From contig UCMT01000051.1 of the NCBI GenBank assembly GCA_900473795.1, positions 20,681-84,680 of the forward strand: 64,000 bases of DNA, given 5' to 3'. The notes below the pieces were generated by a model that was not told the origin of the DNA, did no database searches, and saw only the letters and a list, made by a program, of their open reading frames with translations. Positions 8,522 through 16,704 of the stretch are shown here, piece by piece; within the stretch, counting starts at the first letter, position 1; every line of letters starts with the position of its first letter. The position numbers and the translations under genes are program-made. Source of the stretch: Hyphomicrobiales bacterium. GTDB lineage: Bacteria > Pseudomonadota > Alphaproteobacteria > Rhizobiales > Rhizobiaceae.

Positions 8522-8902
8522 TTGAGACACCCAACCGATAATGGCTTTGCCGATCGGCGCAAGGCTGCGGCGGAAGCCAAGCAGATGCTTCTGAAGAAAT
8601 TTGCATCGGCACCCAAGGCGGATGATCCGGAACTGGCCGCCAAGCTTGCCGAGCGGCAGGCAAACGCGGCCGCACGCGAAGCCCGTCGCGCCGAGCGCGA
8701 CCGCCTGAAGCAGGAAGAGAACGAGCGCCAGCTCGCCGAAGCAGCCGCTCTGACTGCAGCGGCAGAAGCCGAGCAGAAGGCGGAGGCGACGGCCCGCGAA
8801 CTGGCCGAGCGCGATCGCATTGCCCGTGTCGTCGCCGACGAAGCCGAACGCAAGGCCGAGCGCGACCGGCGTTACGCCGCCCGCAAGGCTCGCCAGCGCT
8901 AA
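8522..8902 (+). CDS. DUF6481 family protein
   Basis: The 126-residue protein is almost wholly helical and highly charged. It begins with RHPTDNGFADRRKAAAEAKQ, has a long Ala/Glu/Arg coiled-coil-like centre and ends in the family signature AERDRRYAARKARQR. DUF6481 proteins are common in alphaproteobacteria, often near cold-shock genes, and have no established function. The start is TTG at 8522 with AAGGA about eight bases upstream; there is no in-frame ATG near it. A hairpin terminator follows the stop. Cytoplasmic location is likely, since no signal or membrane segment is present. Confidence 0.75.
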   Translation: MRHPTDNGFADRRKAAAEAKQMLLKKFASAPKADDPELAAKLAERQANAAAREARRAERDRLKQEENERQLAEAAALTAAAEAEQKAEATARELAERDRIARVVADEAERKAERDRRYAARKARQR

Positions 8903-8906
8903 CAAC

Positions 8907-8943
8907 GCCTCGGGCGGCTCTCTCCCGCCCGGTCGTCCTTTGG
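8907..8943 (+). terminator. Probable terminator after the DUF6481 gene
   Basis: GGGCGG, loop ctctct, CCGCCC forms a strong stem just after the stop codon, followed by a T-containing tract (gtcgtccttt). The weak T-run lowers confidence. Confidence 0.5.
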
Positions 8944-8954
8944 GATCAAATCGG

Positions 8955-9155
8955 GTTTTGGCGGAGGCCGGCGTCAACGCCGGCGACAATGTCGAATTCT
9001 GGGTCGAGGCGGGTCGGATCGTCATCGAGCGGGTGACCAACCCGCCGCGCAAGGGCTGGGCGGAAGACGCCGAGCGGGGCCTTGCCGCCGCCGAGGACGA
9101 CGCGCTTGAATGGCCGGAATTTGGCAATGGAGAGGACGTCGCGCTGAAACGGTAA
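8955..9155 (+). pseudogene. 5'-truncated MazE-type antitoxin remnant
   Basis: The frame reads VLAEAGVNAGDNVEFWVEAG and then RIVIERV, which is the second half of an AbrB/MazE fold. It ends with the acidic tail typical of a MazE subgroup (GWAEDA, LEWPEFGNGEDVALK). The first 25-30 residues of the family, including the start codon and the usual KWGNS-type segment, are missing; that place is taken by the DUF6481 terminator. The last codon is CGG (Arg) where this family normally ends in Trp (TGG), and the same T-to-C change also removes the overlapping toxin start. It is clearly a relic of the pair completed by the following entry. Confidence 0.7.
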
Positions 9156-9465
9156 AGCGCCGCGACGTCTGGCTTGCGGCGCTTGATCGGACAGTCGGTA
9201 GCGAAATCCGGAAAACCCGGCCCTTGATCATTTCACCCGCCGACATCCACGACCATCTGCGCACGTCATCGTCGCGCCCATGACGTCCGGCAGCCGCCGC
9301 GCTGGCTTTCGCGTGCCCGTCCCCTTTCAGGGCGTCCGCGGGCTTACCCTGTTGGAACAACTCCCGAGCGCTCGACAACGGTTTGTCAAGCGCCTCGTGC
9401 AGTGTCAGCCGGCATTCTCAAGCAGACGTTCAAAACGTTGCGAAAACGCTACGTTGAGCGGGCTT
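9149..9465 (+). pseudogene. MazF/PemK-type toxin relic with several disabling changes
   Basis: From 9149 the frame reads VKRRDVWLAALDRTVGSEIR then KTRPLIISPADIHDHLRT, a clear MazF N-terminus. The expected ATG overlapping the antitoxin stop is ACG. Near 9265 one base is missing and the fold continues in another frame (VIVAPMTSGS, GFRVPVPFQG, RFVKRL). Near 9397 a second base is missing and the C-terminus follows in a third frame (SAGILKQTFKTLRKRYVER). Three independent lesions make real decay more likely than sequencing error. MazF enzymes cut mRNA at short motifs; this copy cannot be functional. Its end abuts the stop codon of the mechanosensitive channel gene on the other strand. Confidence 0.75.
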
Positions 9466-9467
9466 CT

Positions 9468-11630
9468 TCAAGCCCCCTCACCGCCGCCGCCTTCGGCCAG
9501 TTTCTTCTGGTCCATCGCAGCTTTCATCGTTGCAGCTGCTGCCGCCGCCGCAGATGGGTCGTTGCTGGCAACCTGGACCGTCGGCGACGCGAAGACGACG
9601 CCGTTCTGGACGAAAACTTCACGGATCATCATGTAGGCGCGCCGGCGGATCATCGTCTGGTAGCCCGGCTTGGTCATCATCGCGAAGCTCAGATTGATGC
9701 CGTAGTCGCCGAACTGCTCCACGCCCTTCATCTTGACGGTTTCGATGATGTACGGCCCGAATTCCTCATCCGCAAGCAGGGCAGCCCCAACCCCCTTGAC
9801 CATTTTCCGGACCTTGTTGATGTCGGCGCTATAGCCCACCGAGATGGTGAACTTGTCGATCACCCAGTCGCGGCTCATGTTCTCGATGGCGCCGAGTTCG
9901 CCAAAGGGCACGGTGAAGATGGGGCCGCGATGGTGGCGAAGCTTGACGGAGCGGATACTGAAAGACTCCACCGTCCCCTTGTAGCTGCCGGCCTGGATAT
10001 ATTCGCCGACCCGGAAGGCATCGTCCATCATGTAGAAGACGCCGCTGATCACATCCTTGACCAGCGCCTGCGAGCCGAAACCTATCGCCACGCCGAAGAT
10101 GCCGGCCCCTGCAATCAGCGGACCGATTTGCACACCGAGGCCCGACAGCACCATCATGACGGCAATCAGCGCGATGACAATTGCCAGCACCGTCCGCAGA
10201 AGCGGCAACAATGTCAGAAGGCGGGCATTTCGAGCCTTATAGGCATCATCGCCGGTGGCAACCCGTGCGCGCTCGATTGTACGGTTGATGACCGCCTTGG
10301 CGATCTGCCAAAGTATATCGGCAACAAGCAGAATGATTGCTCCTGCCAAAACACCTTGAATCAGACGATCGGTCATCGCTGCCCCGGTGAACATCGAGGA
10401 TCGCTTGTTGACGAGGAAGGCAAGCCAGGCGACAGCGAGCACAATGATGCCGGCCCGCGCGCCGCGCTCGACAAGAACCTCCAGTACCGGATTGCCGCCG
10501 TCGGGCGCGTCACGCTTGGCGGCGAATGCATTTCGTACCGCGGCAGTCGTCGTCTTCAAAAGGCCAGGCAGGACCAAGGCATAAATGCCGACCCACAGAA
10601 TGACGATCACGCCCGCGACCCACAAGGCCCACAACAGGCAGAGGTAGGCCGTGAGCGCCCATTCCATCACGCCGCGGCCATGCGGCCGGGCAATGGCAGC
10701 CGGACGATTCCAGACGGTTTCGATGCCAACCAGCAGCAGGCCGAGGCCGAGCGCATAGACGACAACACCGCGCACCGGGGGCGCAACGTTGAGCGCCACC
10801 ATTACGCCGGCAAAAGCCCAGCCGGTAAACAGGATGCAGGCAAGCCAGAAGACCCGCTTGTACCAGAAGTCGCTTGCGGTACGCTCGAGCGGAATGAGGC
10901 CGGCCGATGCATCCGGACCATCCGCAGACGGTGGGCCGAGGAGCAGCACCCGCGCTATGCGAATGACGAAGCGGCAGGCAATGACGCCAAGCAGCAGGGG
11001 CAGCATGATCGCGTCAAGCAGCGGCGGCCATGTCAGTGCCAGGAAAAGGCCAAGGCTCGCCAGGCCGAACGCAAGCAATGGCGCCAGAACGGCAAAGAGA
11101 TGATGGCCGGCCCGATGCAGCGGCTTGACACTTACCCCGTCGACCTGTCTACCTGCCGCGCGCGCCCGGCTGCGGCTGGCAATGCGGTGGAACAGCCATT
11201 CCGCCCCGAGACCAATCAGGACCAGCGTGAGGAAAAGGACGAACACCCCGAATGGGCCGTGACCGTTGATCTCGGCGGCGATCGTGCCGCCGGCGCGCAT
11301 GAATTCGGATGAGACCCGCGGTACGGCCTGCCCGATATCGTGCAGGTGCTGGCGAATCTTGTTGCCCCAAGTATTGAAGGTTGCTGCCGACATGTCCACG
11401 GCGGCATCTTTCGCCGGCGAGGTGGGCTCGGCTGCGCTCTTGTTCAGCAAGGCACGGACTTCGGGATCGTCGAGCAGCTTGATCAACTGATCGATCTTCT
11501 GCTCGGACGCCGCCGGAGCCGGCGTCTGCGCGAGGACGGGTTGACCGCCATAGGCTGCGGCACAAACCACCACAGCCACCATCAGCCACAGCCGCGCCGA
11601 AAACGGCCGGATATTGCAAGCCTTCCGCAT
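9468..11630 (-). CDS. Large MscS-family mechanosensitive channel
   Basis: This inner-membrane channel of about 720 residues should open under membrane tension and release solutes. A signal peptide (about 1-35, ending in QPVLAQ) precedes a periplasmic N-terminal part, then about ten hydrophobic segments. The MscS core near residues 520-680 shows GFGSQALVKDVISGVFYMMD, DDAFRVGEYIQ and VPFGELGAIENMSRDW. The start at 11630 is chosen because GAGGGGG lies upstream and it begins a proper signal peptide; an in-frame ATG at 11747 would add a non-conserved extension. The C-terminus is Ala- and Gly-rich. Size and layout match the extended MscS-like proteins of Proteobacteria rather than small MscS. Confidence 0.88.
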   Translation of the reverse strand: MRKACNIRPFSARLWLMVAVVVCAAAYGGQPVLAQTPAPAASEQKIDQLIKLLDDPEVRALLNKSAAEPTSPAKDAAVDMSAATFNTWGNKIRQHLHDIGQAVPRVSSEFMRAGGTIAAEINGHGPFGVFVLFLTLVLIGLGAEWLFHRIASRSRARAAGRQVDGVSVKPLHRAGHHLFAVLAPLLAFGLASLGLFLALTWPPLLDAIMLPLLLGVIACRFVIRIARVLLLGPPSADGPDASAGLIPLERTASDFWYKRVFWLACILFTGWAFAGVMVALNVAPPVRGVVVYALGLGLLLVGIETVWNRPAAIARPHGRGVMEWALTAYLCLLWALWVAGVIVILWVGIYALVLPGLLKTTTAAVRNAFAAKRDAPDGGNPVLEVLVERGARAGIIVLAVAWLAFLVNKRSSMFTGAAMTDRLIQGVLAGAIILLVADILWQIAKAVINRTIERARVATGDDAYKARNARLLTLLPLLRTVLAIVIALIAVMMVLSGLGVQIGPLIAGAGIFGVAIGFGSQALVKDVISGVFYMMDDAFRVGEYIQAGSYKGTVESFSIRSVKLRHHRGPIFTVPFGELGAIENMSRDWVIDKFTISVGYSADINKVRKMVKGVGAALLADEEFGPYIIETVKMKGVEQFGDYGINLSFAMMTKPGYQTMIRRRAYMMIREVFVQNGVVFASPTVQVASNDPSAAAAAAATMKAAMDQKKLAEGGGGEGA

Positions 11631-11771
11631 CCGCTGCCCCCTCAATCCGTACCGCCCCAAAGCACTCTCATACAAAGTTAGAGCATTGCCGGTGCGTTTT
11701 GTCACCTGCCACTGGCAACCACGACGAGACGCACCGGTTTTGCGCATCCTACCTGATTTCGGGATAAATAC

Positions 11772-12164
11772 TCATATCGTCCTGCAAACCTTTCCACCTG
11801 TCGTCACGAGGGAGATTGCCGTTGCCAGTGTTTCGCTGGAATACGGCTTGGAGACAAGGTGGATAGCCGGTCCTGTTTGTATGTCTTCCACTTCGCTGTG
11901 GCCGGTCACGAAGACTACAGGCAAGCCCGCAACCATCGCCTTGGCGCGATTGGCCAACACGATGCCCGACATGTCGGGCAGCCCTATGTCGGTCATAAGA
12001 ACATCGATCGGTCGTTCCGACAGGATCGCCAGGGCCGTGGTCGCGTCTGCTGCTTCAAAGACCGTATGACCCTGCTCCTCAAGCACATCGATGGTGCCTG
12101 AACGGATCAGCCAATCGTCTTCGCAAAGCAGAATCGTGTACTTGCTGGCGGTCACCGGGTCCAT
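11772..12164 (-). CDS. Stand-alone response-regulator receiver protein
   Basis: The 130-residue protein is a single CheY-like receiver. The acidic pair is in ILLCEDDWLIR, the phospho-acceptor Asp is in DVLMTDIGLPDMSG, the Thr is in VVFVTGHSE and the Lys in HLVSKPYS, so all functional residues are present. There is no output domain. The ATG at 12164 with GAGG eight bases upstream is preferred over a GTG at 12182. Such rhizobial single-domain regulators often pair with orphan histidine kinases, but none is adjacent. A 17-base tandem duplication lies just upstream. Its partner kinase and output are unknown. Confidence 0.88.
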   Translation of the reverse strand: MDPVTASKYTILLCEDDWLIRSGTIDVLEEQGHTVFEAADATTALAILSERPIDVLMTDIGLPDMSGIVLANRAKAMVAGLPVVFVTGHSEVEDIQTGPAIHLVSKPYSSETLATAISLVTTGGKVCRTI

Positions 12165-12185
12165 CGCTTTCCTCTTCGACACACG

Positions 12186-12219
12186 CCGTGCTCCCGGCCT
12201 GACCGTGCTCCCGGCCTGA
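12186..12219. repeat. Tandem duplication of a 17-base unit
   Basis: The unit CCGTGCTCCCGGCCTGA occurs twice in perfect tandem and a third partial copy begins (ccgcgctc). It sits upstream of the receiver gene and could affect its promoter or leader. Confidence 0.8.
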
Positions 12220-12267
12220 CCGCGCTCAAGGCAGCCTACGCCGTATTGCGGGTGGCGTCAGTGTCCT

Positions 12268-13746
12268 CTACTCCGCGGCTTTCGACGGAACAATCGCCAT
12301 CATCCGGCGGTCCGGAATGAGCTGGGCATAGAGCGCCGCATATTGTTCAGCACTTCGCTCCCAGGAGAAATTCGCCTTCATGCCCTGGTTCTGAAGGCGC
12401 GCCCATTTCTTCGGATCGTGGTAGGCCGCAAAGGCCCGAAGAATGGAAAGACGAAGGTTCTCGGCCGTCGCCGGATGGAACTGAAAGCCGGTCGCCACCC
12501 GCGCCGAGATCGCCGCGTCATTGGCGTCGATGATCGTTTCGGAGAGTCCGCCCGTGCGTGACACCACCGGCACGGCACCGTAGCGCAGCGCATAAAGCTG
12601 GGTGAGGCCGCAGGGCTCGAAGCGGGACGGCTGGATGATGACGTCGGCGCCTCCATGAATGAGATGGGCCGTCGCCTCGTCATAGCCGATCCGCACGCCG
12701 ATGCGGTCGGGGTGGCGTCCGGCAGCGGCGAGAAGGGCCGTCTCGATGTGTTCTTCGCCCTTGCCGAGCACGATCAGCCTGCCGCCGAGTTGCGAGATTT
12801 CCTCGGCTACCTCGGCCAGCATGTCGCCGCCCTTCTGCCAGGTCAGCCGGGTGACGGCGGCGAAGATCGGTCCGGGACCGTTGTCGAGCCGGAATGTTTC
12901 CAGGAGTTTCGCGCGGTTCCGGCTTCTCAACCTGATGCTCTTGTGATCATAGGTGGCGGGAAGATGAGCGTCCGTAGCGGGATTCCAGATTTCCGTGTCG
13001 ATGCCGTTGACGATACCCGTCAGCGCCCGCGGTCGCGAACCAAGGGCTCCCGCCATGCCCATGCCCAGTTCGGGCGAAATCACCTCGCGGGCATAGGTGG
13101 GGCTGACGGTGGTGATGGCGGTGGCGGTGCGGATGCCGCCCTTGAGATAGCTGATATCGCCGTAATATTCGAGGCAATCGAGCGAAACGGCCTCAGGCGG
13201 CAGACCGATCTGGCTGACGACGGAGGTCGGGAACTGGCCCTGAAAAGCCAGATTGTGGATGGTCAGAACGCTTGGCACGGTCCGCGCATTGGTCGAATAT
13301 TTCATGTAGACCGATGTCAGCGCCGTCTGCCAGTCATGCGTGTGGACGACGTCCGGCGACCAGGTTCTGATCAGACCACCGGCGATCGCCGATGCCACGT
13401 AGGACAGGACCGCGAAGCGCTTCCAGTTGTCCGGGTGATCGTGACCGGTTTCGTCGATGTAGGGGCCGCCCGGGCGCGTGTAGAGCGCCGGTGCATCCAG
13501 GACCAACAGGTCGAGCTGCTCATAGCGGGCCTCCAGAAGAGACGCCGGTGCGCCAAAGAGATCGGGGAAGAAATGAACCTGCTGGGCGCCCGTGAGCTTG
13601 GCAAACAGCGTCGGATAGCCAGGGACGAGGGTACGCGTGTAGCAGTTGTAGCCGGTAAGTGCCTTGGGCAATGAGCCCGTTACGTCGGCAAGGCCGCCAG
13701 TCTTGATCAATGGAAAGATTTCCGACGTCACCGAAAGTATCTTCAC
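12268..13746 (-). CDS. glgA: Glycogen synthase (ADP-glucose type)
   Basis: This GT5 enzyme adds glucose from ADP-glucose to glycogen. The N-terminal acceptor and ADP-glucose motif KTGGLADVTGSLPKAL is at residues 15-30. Other family motifs are VHTHDWQTALTSVYMKY (about 135), HNLAFQGQFP, SRLTWQKGGDML in the second Rossmann domain and SRFEPCGLTQLYALRYG (about 395). The likely start is GTG at 13746, giving VKILSVTSEIFPLIKTGG with AAGGA about eleven bases upstream; the open frame extends further but that part is not conserved. The length, 492 residues, is slightly above the usual 480. No glgB, glgC, glgP or glgX is near, so it may be a second, isolated copy. Confidence 0.9.
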   Translation of the reverse strand: MKILSVTSEIFPLIKTGGLADVTGSLPKALTGYNCYTRTLVPGYPTLFAKLTGAQQVHFFPDLFGAPASLLEARYEQLDLLVLDAPALYTRPGGPYIDETGHDHPDNWKRFAVLSYVASAIAGGLIRTWSPDVVHTHDWQTALTSVYMKYSTNARTVPSVLTIHNLAFQGQFPTSVVSQIGLPPEAVSLDCLEYYGDISYLKGGIRTATAITTVSPTYAREVISPELGMGMAGALGSRPRALTGIVNGIDTEIWNPATDAHLPATYDHKSIRLRSRNRAKLLETFRLDNGPGPIFAAVTRLTWQKGGDMLAEVAEEISQLGGRLIVLGKGEEHIETALLAAAGRHPDRIGVRIGYDEATAHLIHGGADVIIQPSRFEPCGLTQLYALRYGAVPVVSRTGGLSETIIDANDAAISARVATGFQFHPATAENLRLSILRAFAAYHDPKKWARLQNQGMKANFSWERSAEQYAALYAQLIPDRRMMAIVPSKAAE

Positions 13747-13983
13747 GCAGGTTACATTCCTTGTACGGACGGTTACGATCGCAAAGCAGCGGCATCGGCC
13801 GCTCTTTCCCATGATGTTGCAAAGCGAAGCCGATGTCCGCAGAAAAGCGCATCCGTGAGTGAAAAAATTTCGCTCTGTGGAACAAGCGCACAATCAGCGC
13901 GTATCGGGCCGGATTTCCGGTTCAATACGCGCTGATTTGTCGCTTCATCCGCCTGCTAAGCGTCGACACGCCGCAAGGAAGAT

Positions 13984-14217
13984 CTAGACAGTCCTGGTGC
14001 GTTTCTTGGGGGTGGGCTCGCTCACCGGGTCGTTCTTGACGACCGAAAGCTTCGAGGCTCTGACAATCTTCTGTGGAGTACCGACAGCAGCGGCTTCTTC
14101 CGTCAGTTGCCGCAATGCTTCCAGCCAATGCTCTTCGTGACTGCCGTCCGGGCAGCCGGCGGCTTCCCAGACAGCGTATGCCCGTGTCCTGACGTCGTGT
14201 TCGCTGATATCCGTCAT
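13984..14217 (-). CDS. DUF2934 domain protein
   Basis: The 77-residue protein carries the DUF2934 signature near its N-terminus: RTRAYAVWEAAGCPDGSHEE followed by HWLEAL. This short domain is common in rhizobial proteins, often in several copies per genome, with no assigned function. The C-terminus is basic (TPKKRTRTV). The ATG at 14217 has GGGAGAAAGCAG directly upstream. No signal or membrane segment is present. The gene lies downstream of nothing on its strand within 300 bases and so seems to have its own promoter. A link to stress response is plausible for the family but is not shown here. Confidence 0.75.
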   Translation of the reverse strand: MTDISEHDVRTRAYAVWEAAGCPDGSHEEHWLEALRQLTEEAAAVGTPQKIVRASKLSVVKNDPVSEPTPKKRTRTV

Positions 14218-14462
14218 CTGCTTTCTCCCTTTGCACATGGCCAACAATAACTGCGAAAGCGCTTGGTTCCGTATGACAATGCCGGTGCACGCAATTTTTC
14301 CGCGTGTATATCTCAGACTGCAAAACCGGGAATTTCAGAGTAACGCGTTTTCAGGATCGTGAAAAGGACGCGTCAAAACAAACCAGAGCTGAGCTTACGC
14401 CTACTTCCGCCGCCGGCAAAATGCATTTGAGCGCGCGCCGCCCGTTTTGCACAGTCTTAAGT

Positions 14463-14487
14463 GGAACCAAAAGCAACGCTGGCCGTT
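14463..14487 (+). promoter_or_regulatory. EcfG-type general-stress promoter
   Basis: GGAAC (14463-14467), 16 bases, then CGTT (14484-14487) exactly matches the alphaproteobacterial EcfG consensus. Transcription would start about 40 bases before the secreted-protein gene at 14533. The rest of the gap 14218-14532 holds nothing else I can support. Confidence 0.7.
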
Positions 14488-14532
14488 ATATGGTTCGCGC
14501 TGGCCAGGCGGCTGGCTTTTAAGGAGTGCGCC

Positions 14533-14901
14533 ATGAAAACAATCGCCCTTGTTCTGGCGCTGGCCGCAACTCCGGCTGCCGCCCAGTCGCTGAAGGTCGA
14601 AGACCTGTGTGTCAAAGTGGCGAAGCATCTGCTGATGACGGACAATCTGCACACCGGCGTCATCCAGTCCTTTCCCGAACTCAAACCGCCCGGCGCGCGC
14701 CTGACCTACTCCACCCGCGATGGTGTCGAGAAGAAGGACATGGTCGACATGATCTCCTGCGAATTCGCCAACACGACGGCACCGTTCGGGTTGCAGCGGT
14801 TCTGCCTTGCCAGCACCTGCTATTCGGCAGGAGAGCGAAACCCGGAGAACAAGCGCCGGTTCGAGGAAGTCAGCACCTTGCTGGACCGGGAAGGTCTGTA
14901 A
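14533..14901 (+). CDS. Small secreted protein of unknown function, stress-promoter driven
   Basis: The 122-residue protein starts at ATG 14533 after a perfect AAGGAG. A short signal peptide (MKTIALVLALAATPAAA, cleaved before QSL) sends it to the periplasm. The mature part has four cysteines (in EDLCVKV, ISCEFAN, QRFCLAS and STCYSAG), which could form two disulphides. I do not recognise the family. The EcfG-type promoter upstream suggests expression under general stress or in stationary phase. It converges on the spermidine-synthase-like gene with ten bases between the stops. The combination of excellent ribosome site, signal peptide and promoter makes this a real gene despite the unknown role. 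Confidence 0.75.
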   Translation: MKTIALVLALAATPAAAQSLKVEDLCVKVAKHLLMTDNLHTGVIQSFPELKPPGARLTYSTRDGVEKKDMVDMISCEFANTTAPFGLQRFCLASTCYSAGERNPENKRRFEEVSTLLDREGL

Positions 14902-14911
14902 GCCGCCCGAC

Positions 14912-15592
14912 CTATTTGCCGTTCTTCGTCGCCATCCAGATCACGTGGCGCGCGCCACCGCCCTTGGTGCTGGCGCGGACCTTCAGTTCCTCGACGGCAA
15001 AGCCGGCGTCCCGCAGCCTGCGCGTAAAACCTGCATCCGGCGCCGATGACCAGACGGAGAGAACGCCGTTGGGCCGCAGCGCCCGGCGCGCGGCACGCAG
15101 TCCTGCCACGGTGTAGAGATTGTCGTTGGCCTTGCGGGTCAGGCCTTCCGGCCCGTTGTCGACGTCGAGAAGGATCGCATCATAGGCACCCGCCGCCGAC
15201 TGGATGAGGCGAACCACATCGCCTTCGCGTATAGTCACCCGGTGATCGTCAAGACAACCGCCGAACACCTCCGCCATCGGCCCGCGCGCCCAGCCGACCA
15301 CCGCGGGCACGAGTTCGCCGACGGTCACGCGCCCATCGGCGGGAAGTTCGGCCAATGCCGCCCGCAGCGTAAAGCCCATGCCGAGCCCACCGATCAGCAT
15401 ATGCGGTCGAGGGTGATCGCGGATCCGCTCGTAGGACAGGCGCGCCAATTGTTCCTCGGAGCCGCTCAGCCGGCTGTTCATCAGTTCGATGGTGCCGAGC
15501 ATGATGGAGAATTCGCTGCCGCGCTGCTTCAGTCGCAGCTCACCGCCACCGTCCGGCATTATCGCTGTGTCAATGTGGGTCCAGGGGATCAC
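14912..15592 (-). CDS. Spermidine-synthase-like (methyltransferase-fold) protein
   Basis: The 226-residue protein has a Rossmann-type SAM-binding fold. Motif I is MLIGGLGMGFTLRAAL (about residues 69-84), an acidic residue ends the next strand (VTVGELVP) and DAILLDVDNGPEGLT (about 140) is the motif seen in spermidine synthases. GTG 15592 is the probable start because GGAAG lies five bases upstream and it yields the conserved opening IPWTHIDTA; a TTG at 15604 has no ribosome site. It begins 57 bases after the ATP-grasp gene and is probably the last gene of that operon. Aminopropyl transfer is not assured: many members of this group have unknown substrates. Confidence 0.72.
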   Translation of the reverse strand: MIPWTHIDTAIMPDGGGELRLKQRGSEFSIMLGTIELMNSRLSGSEEQLARLSYERIRDHPRPHMLIGGLGMGFTLRAALAELPADGRVTVGELVPAVVGWARGPMAEVFGGCLDDHRVTIREGDVVRLIQSAAGAYDAILLDVDNGPEGLTRKANDNLYTVAGLRAARRALRPNGVLSVWSSAPDAGFTRRLRDAGFAVEELKVRASTKGGGARHVIWMATKNGK

Positions 15593-15649
15593 GGGTACTT
15601 CCAATCGTCAGAGGCGCACGCGATAGCACAGATGGCAGCGCAATACAGC

Positions 15650-16696
15650 TCAAAGCGTCGCCAGAGCCCGATTGGAAATCGCGCCCGCATAGATCTTGCG
15701 GATGGCGATCTTGTCCTCCAGTGCCGCGATGATTTCCTCGGAGAAATCGATCTTGTGCATGCCGGCGATGTCGGGAAGCCCGCCGGGCGTAAAGACGTTG
15801 ATCTCCAGAATCTTGTCCCCGACGATATCGAGGCCGACAAGGAACATGCCGTCTTCGATCAGTTTCGGGCGGACCATCTCGGCGACCGCCAGGATGCCCT
15901 CCGTGATCTTTGCCGCCTCCGCCGTGCCGGCGGCATGCATGTTCGAACGCAGATCTCCCTTGGCCGGAACACGCCGGAAGGCGGCGTAGACGCCGTCACG
16001 GAGCAACGGCTTGCCGTTCATCAGGAAAAGGCGCGTGTCGCCGGCCTTTGCCTCCGGCAGGTAGGCCTGCGCAATCAGGTAACCCTCGCCGCTGACCGCC
16101 TCGAAGATTTGGTTGATATTGGCATCGTTGGGCGTGGCGATCTTGAAGACATTTTTGCCGCCGGAGCCCTGCAGCGGCTTGATGATCACGCCTTTACGGT
16201 GATCGGTGATGAAGGCGCGGATTTCCTCGATGCTCTTGGAAATCAGCGTGGTCGGGCGCACGGCCTCGGGAAAGTCCTGGAAATAGAGCTTGTTCTGCGC
16301 CAGCGTCAAACCCAAGGGATCGTTGACGACGATCGTGCCGCGCTCGCTGGCAAGACGCCCGAACATGACGCCGATATGAGCCGCCCAGGGGCGATCTTCG
16401 GAATCCAGCGAAGGATCGTTGCGCAGGAAAATGACGTCAAGATCACGCACGTCGATGGTCTGGATCTGGGCATCCTTGCTCTGGAAGGCATCGTGAAAGG
16501 CTCGCGGATCCTTGTATTTCGCGGCGGGAACCGCAGTTGCCCGCACCATCAGGCTGTCGTCCGGCCGCAGCACAAAACCGCCCGGAGCGACATAACAGAC
16601 GTCATGCCCGCGGGTGACAGCGACCATCGCCAGCGCCGTCGTCGTGAAACCGGCCTCCTCGCTCTCGATCGAATTGACGAAGAATGCGATACGCAT
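15650..16696 (-). CDS. Glutathione-synthetase-like ATP-grasp ligase
   Basis: The 348-residue protein resembles bacterial glutathione synthetase. The N-terminal domain starts RIAFFVNSIESEEAGFTTTA. The ATP-grasp part shows VFLRNDPSLDSEDRPW-like sequence (about 90), IIKPLQGSGGKNVFKI (about 193-208), AYLPEAKAGDTRLFLMNG and the metal site DIVGDKILEINVFTPGG (about 305-322). ATG 16696 follows AGGAG and lies eight bases after the QEGLA gene stop, so both are co-transcribed. It is longer than canonical GshB (about 315), and its companions are a DUF1704 protein and an amidohydrolase rather than gshA. I therefore read it as a peptide or amino-acid ligase with an unknown acceptor, not necessarily making glutathione. 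Confidence 0.75.
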   Translation of the reverse strand: MRIAFFVNSIESEEAGFTTTALAMVAVTRGHDVCYVAPGGFVLRPDDSLMVRATAVPAAKYKDPRAFHDAFQSKDAQIQTIDVRDLDVIFLRNDPSLDSEDRPWAAHIGVMFGRLASERGTIVVNDPLGLTLAQNKLYFQDFPEAVRPTTLISKSIEEIRAFITDHRKGVIIKPLQGSGGKNVFKIATPNDANINQIFEAVSGEGYLIAQAYLPEAKAGDTRLFLMNGKPLLRDGVYAAFRRVPAKGDLRSNMHAAGTAEAAKITEGILAVAEMVRPKLIEDGMFLVGLDIVGDKILEINVFTPGGLPDIAGMHKIDFSEEIIAALEDKIAIRKIYAGAISNRALATL

Positions 16697-16704
16697 GGCG
16701 GCTC

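Noticed and set aside
9402..11312. Plus-strand open frame of over 600 codons opposite the MscS gene
   Set aside because: Only the first 20 codons are meaningful, and they belong to the MazF relic. The rest is the complement of the channel gene.
13879..13903. Possible EcfG promoter GGAAC-16-CGTA on the plus strand
   Set aside because: The -10 element is off consensus and no plus-strand gene follows for more than 600 bases.
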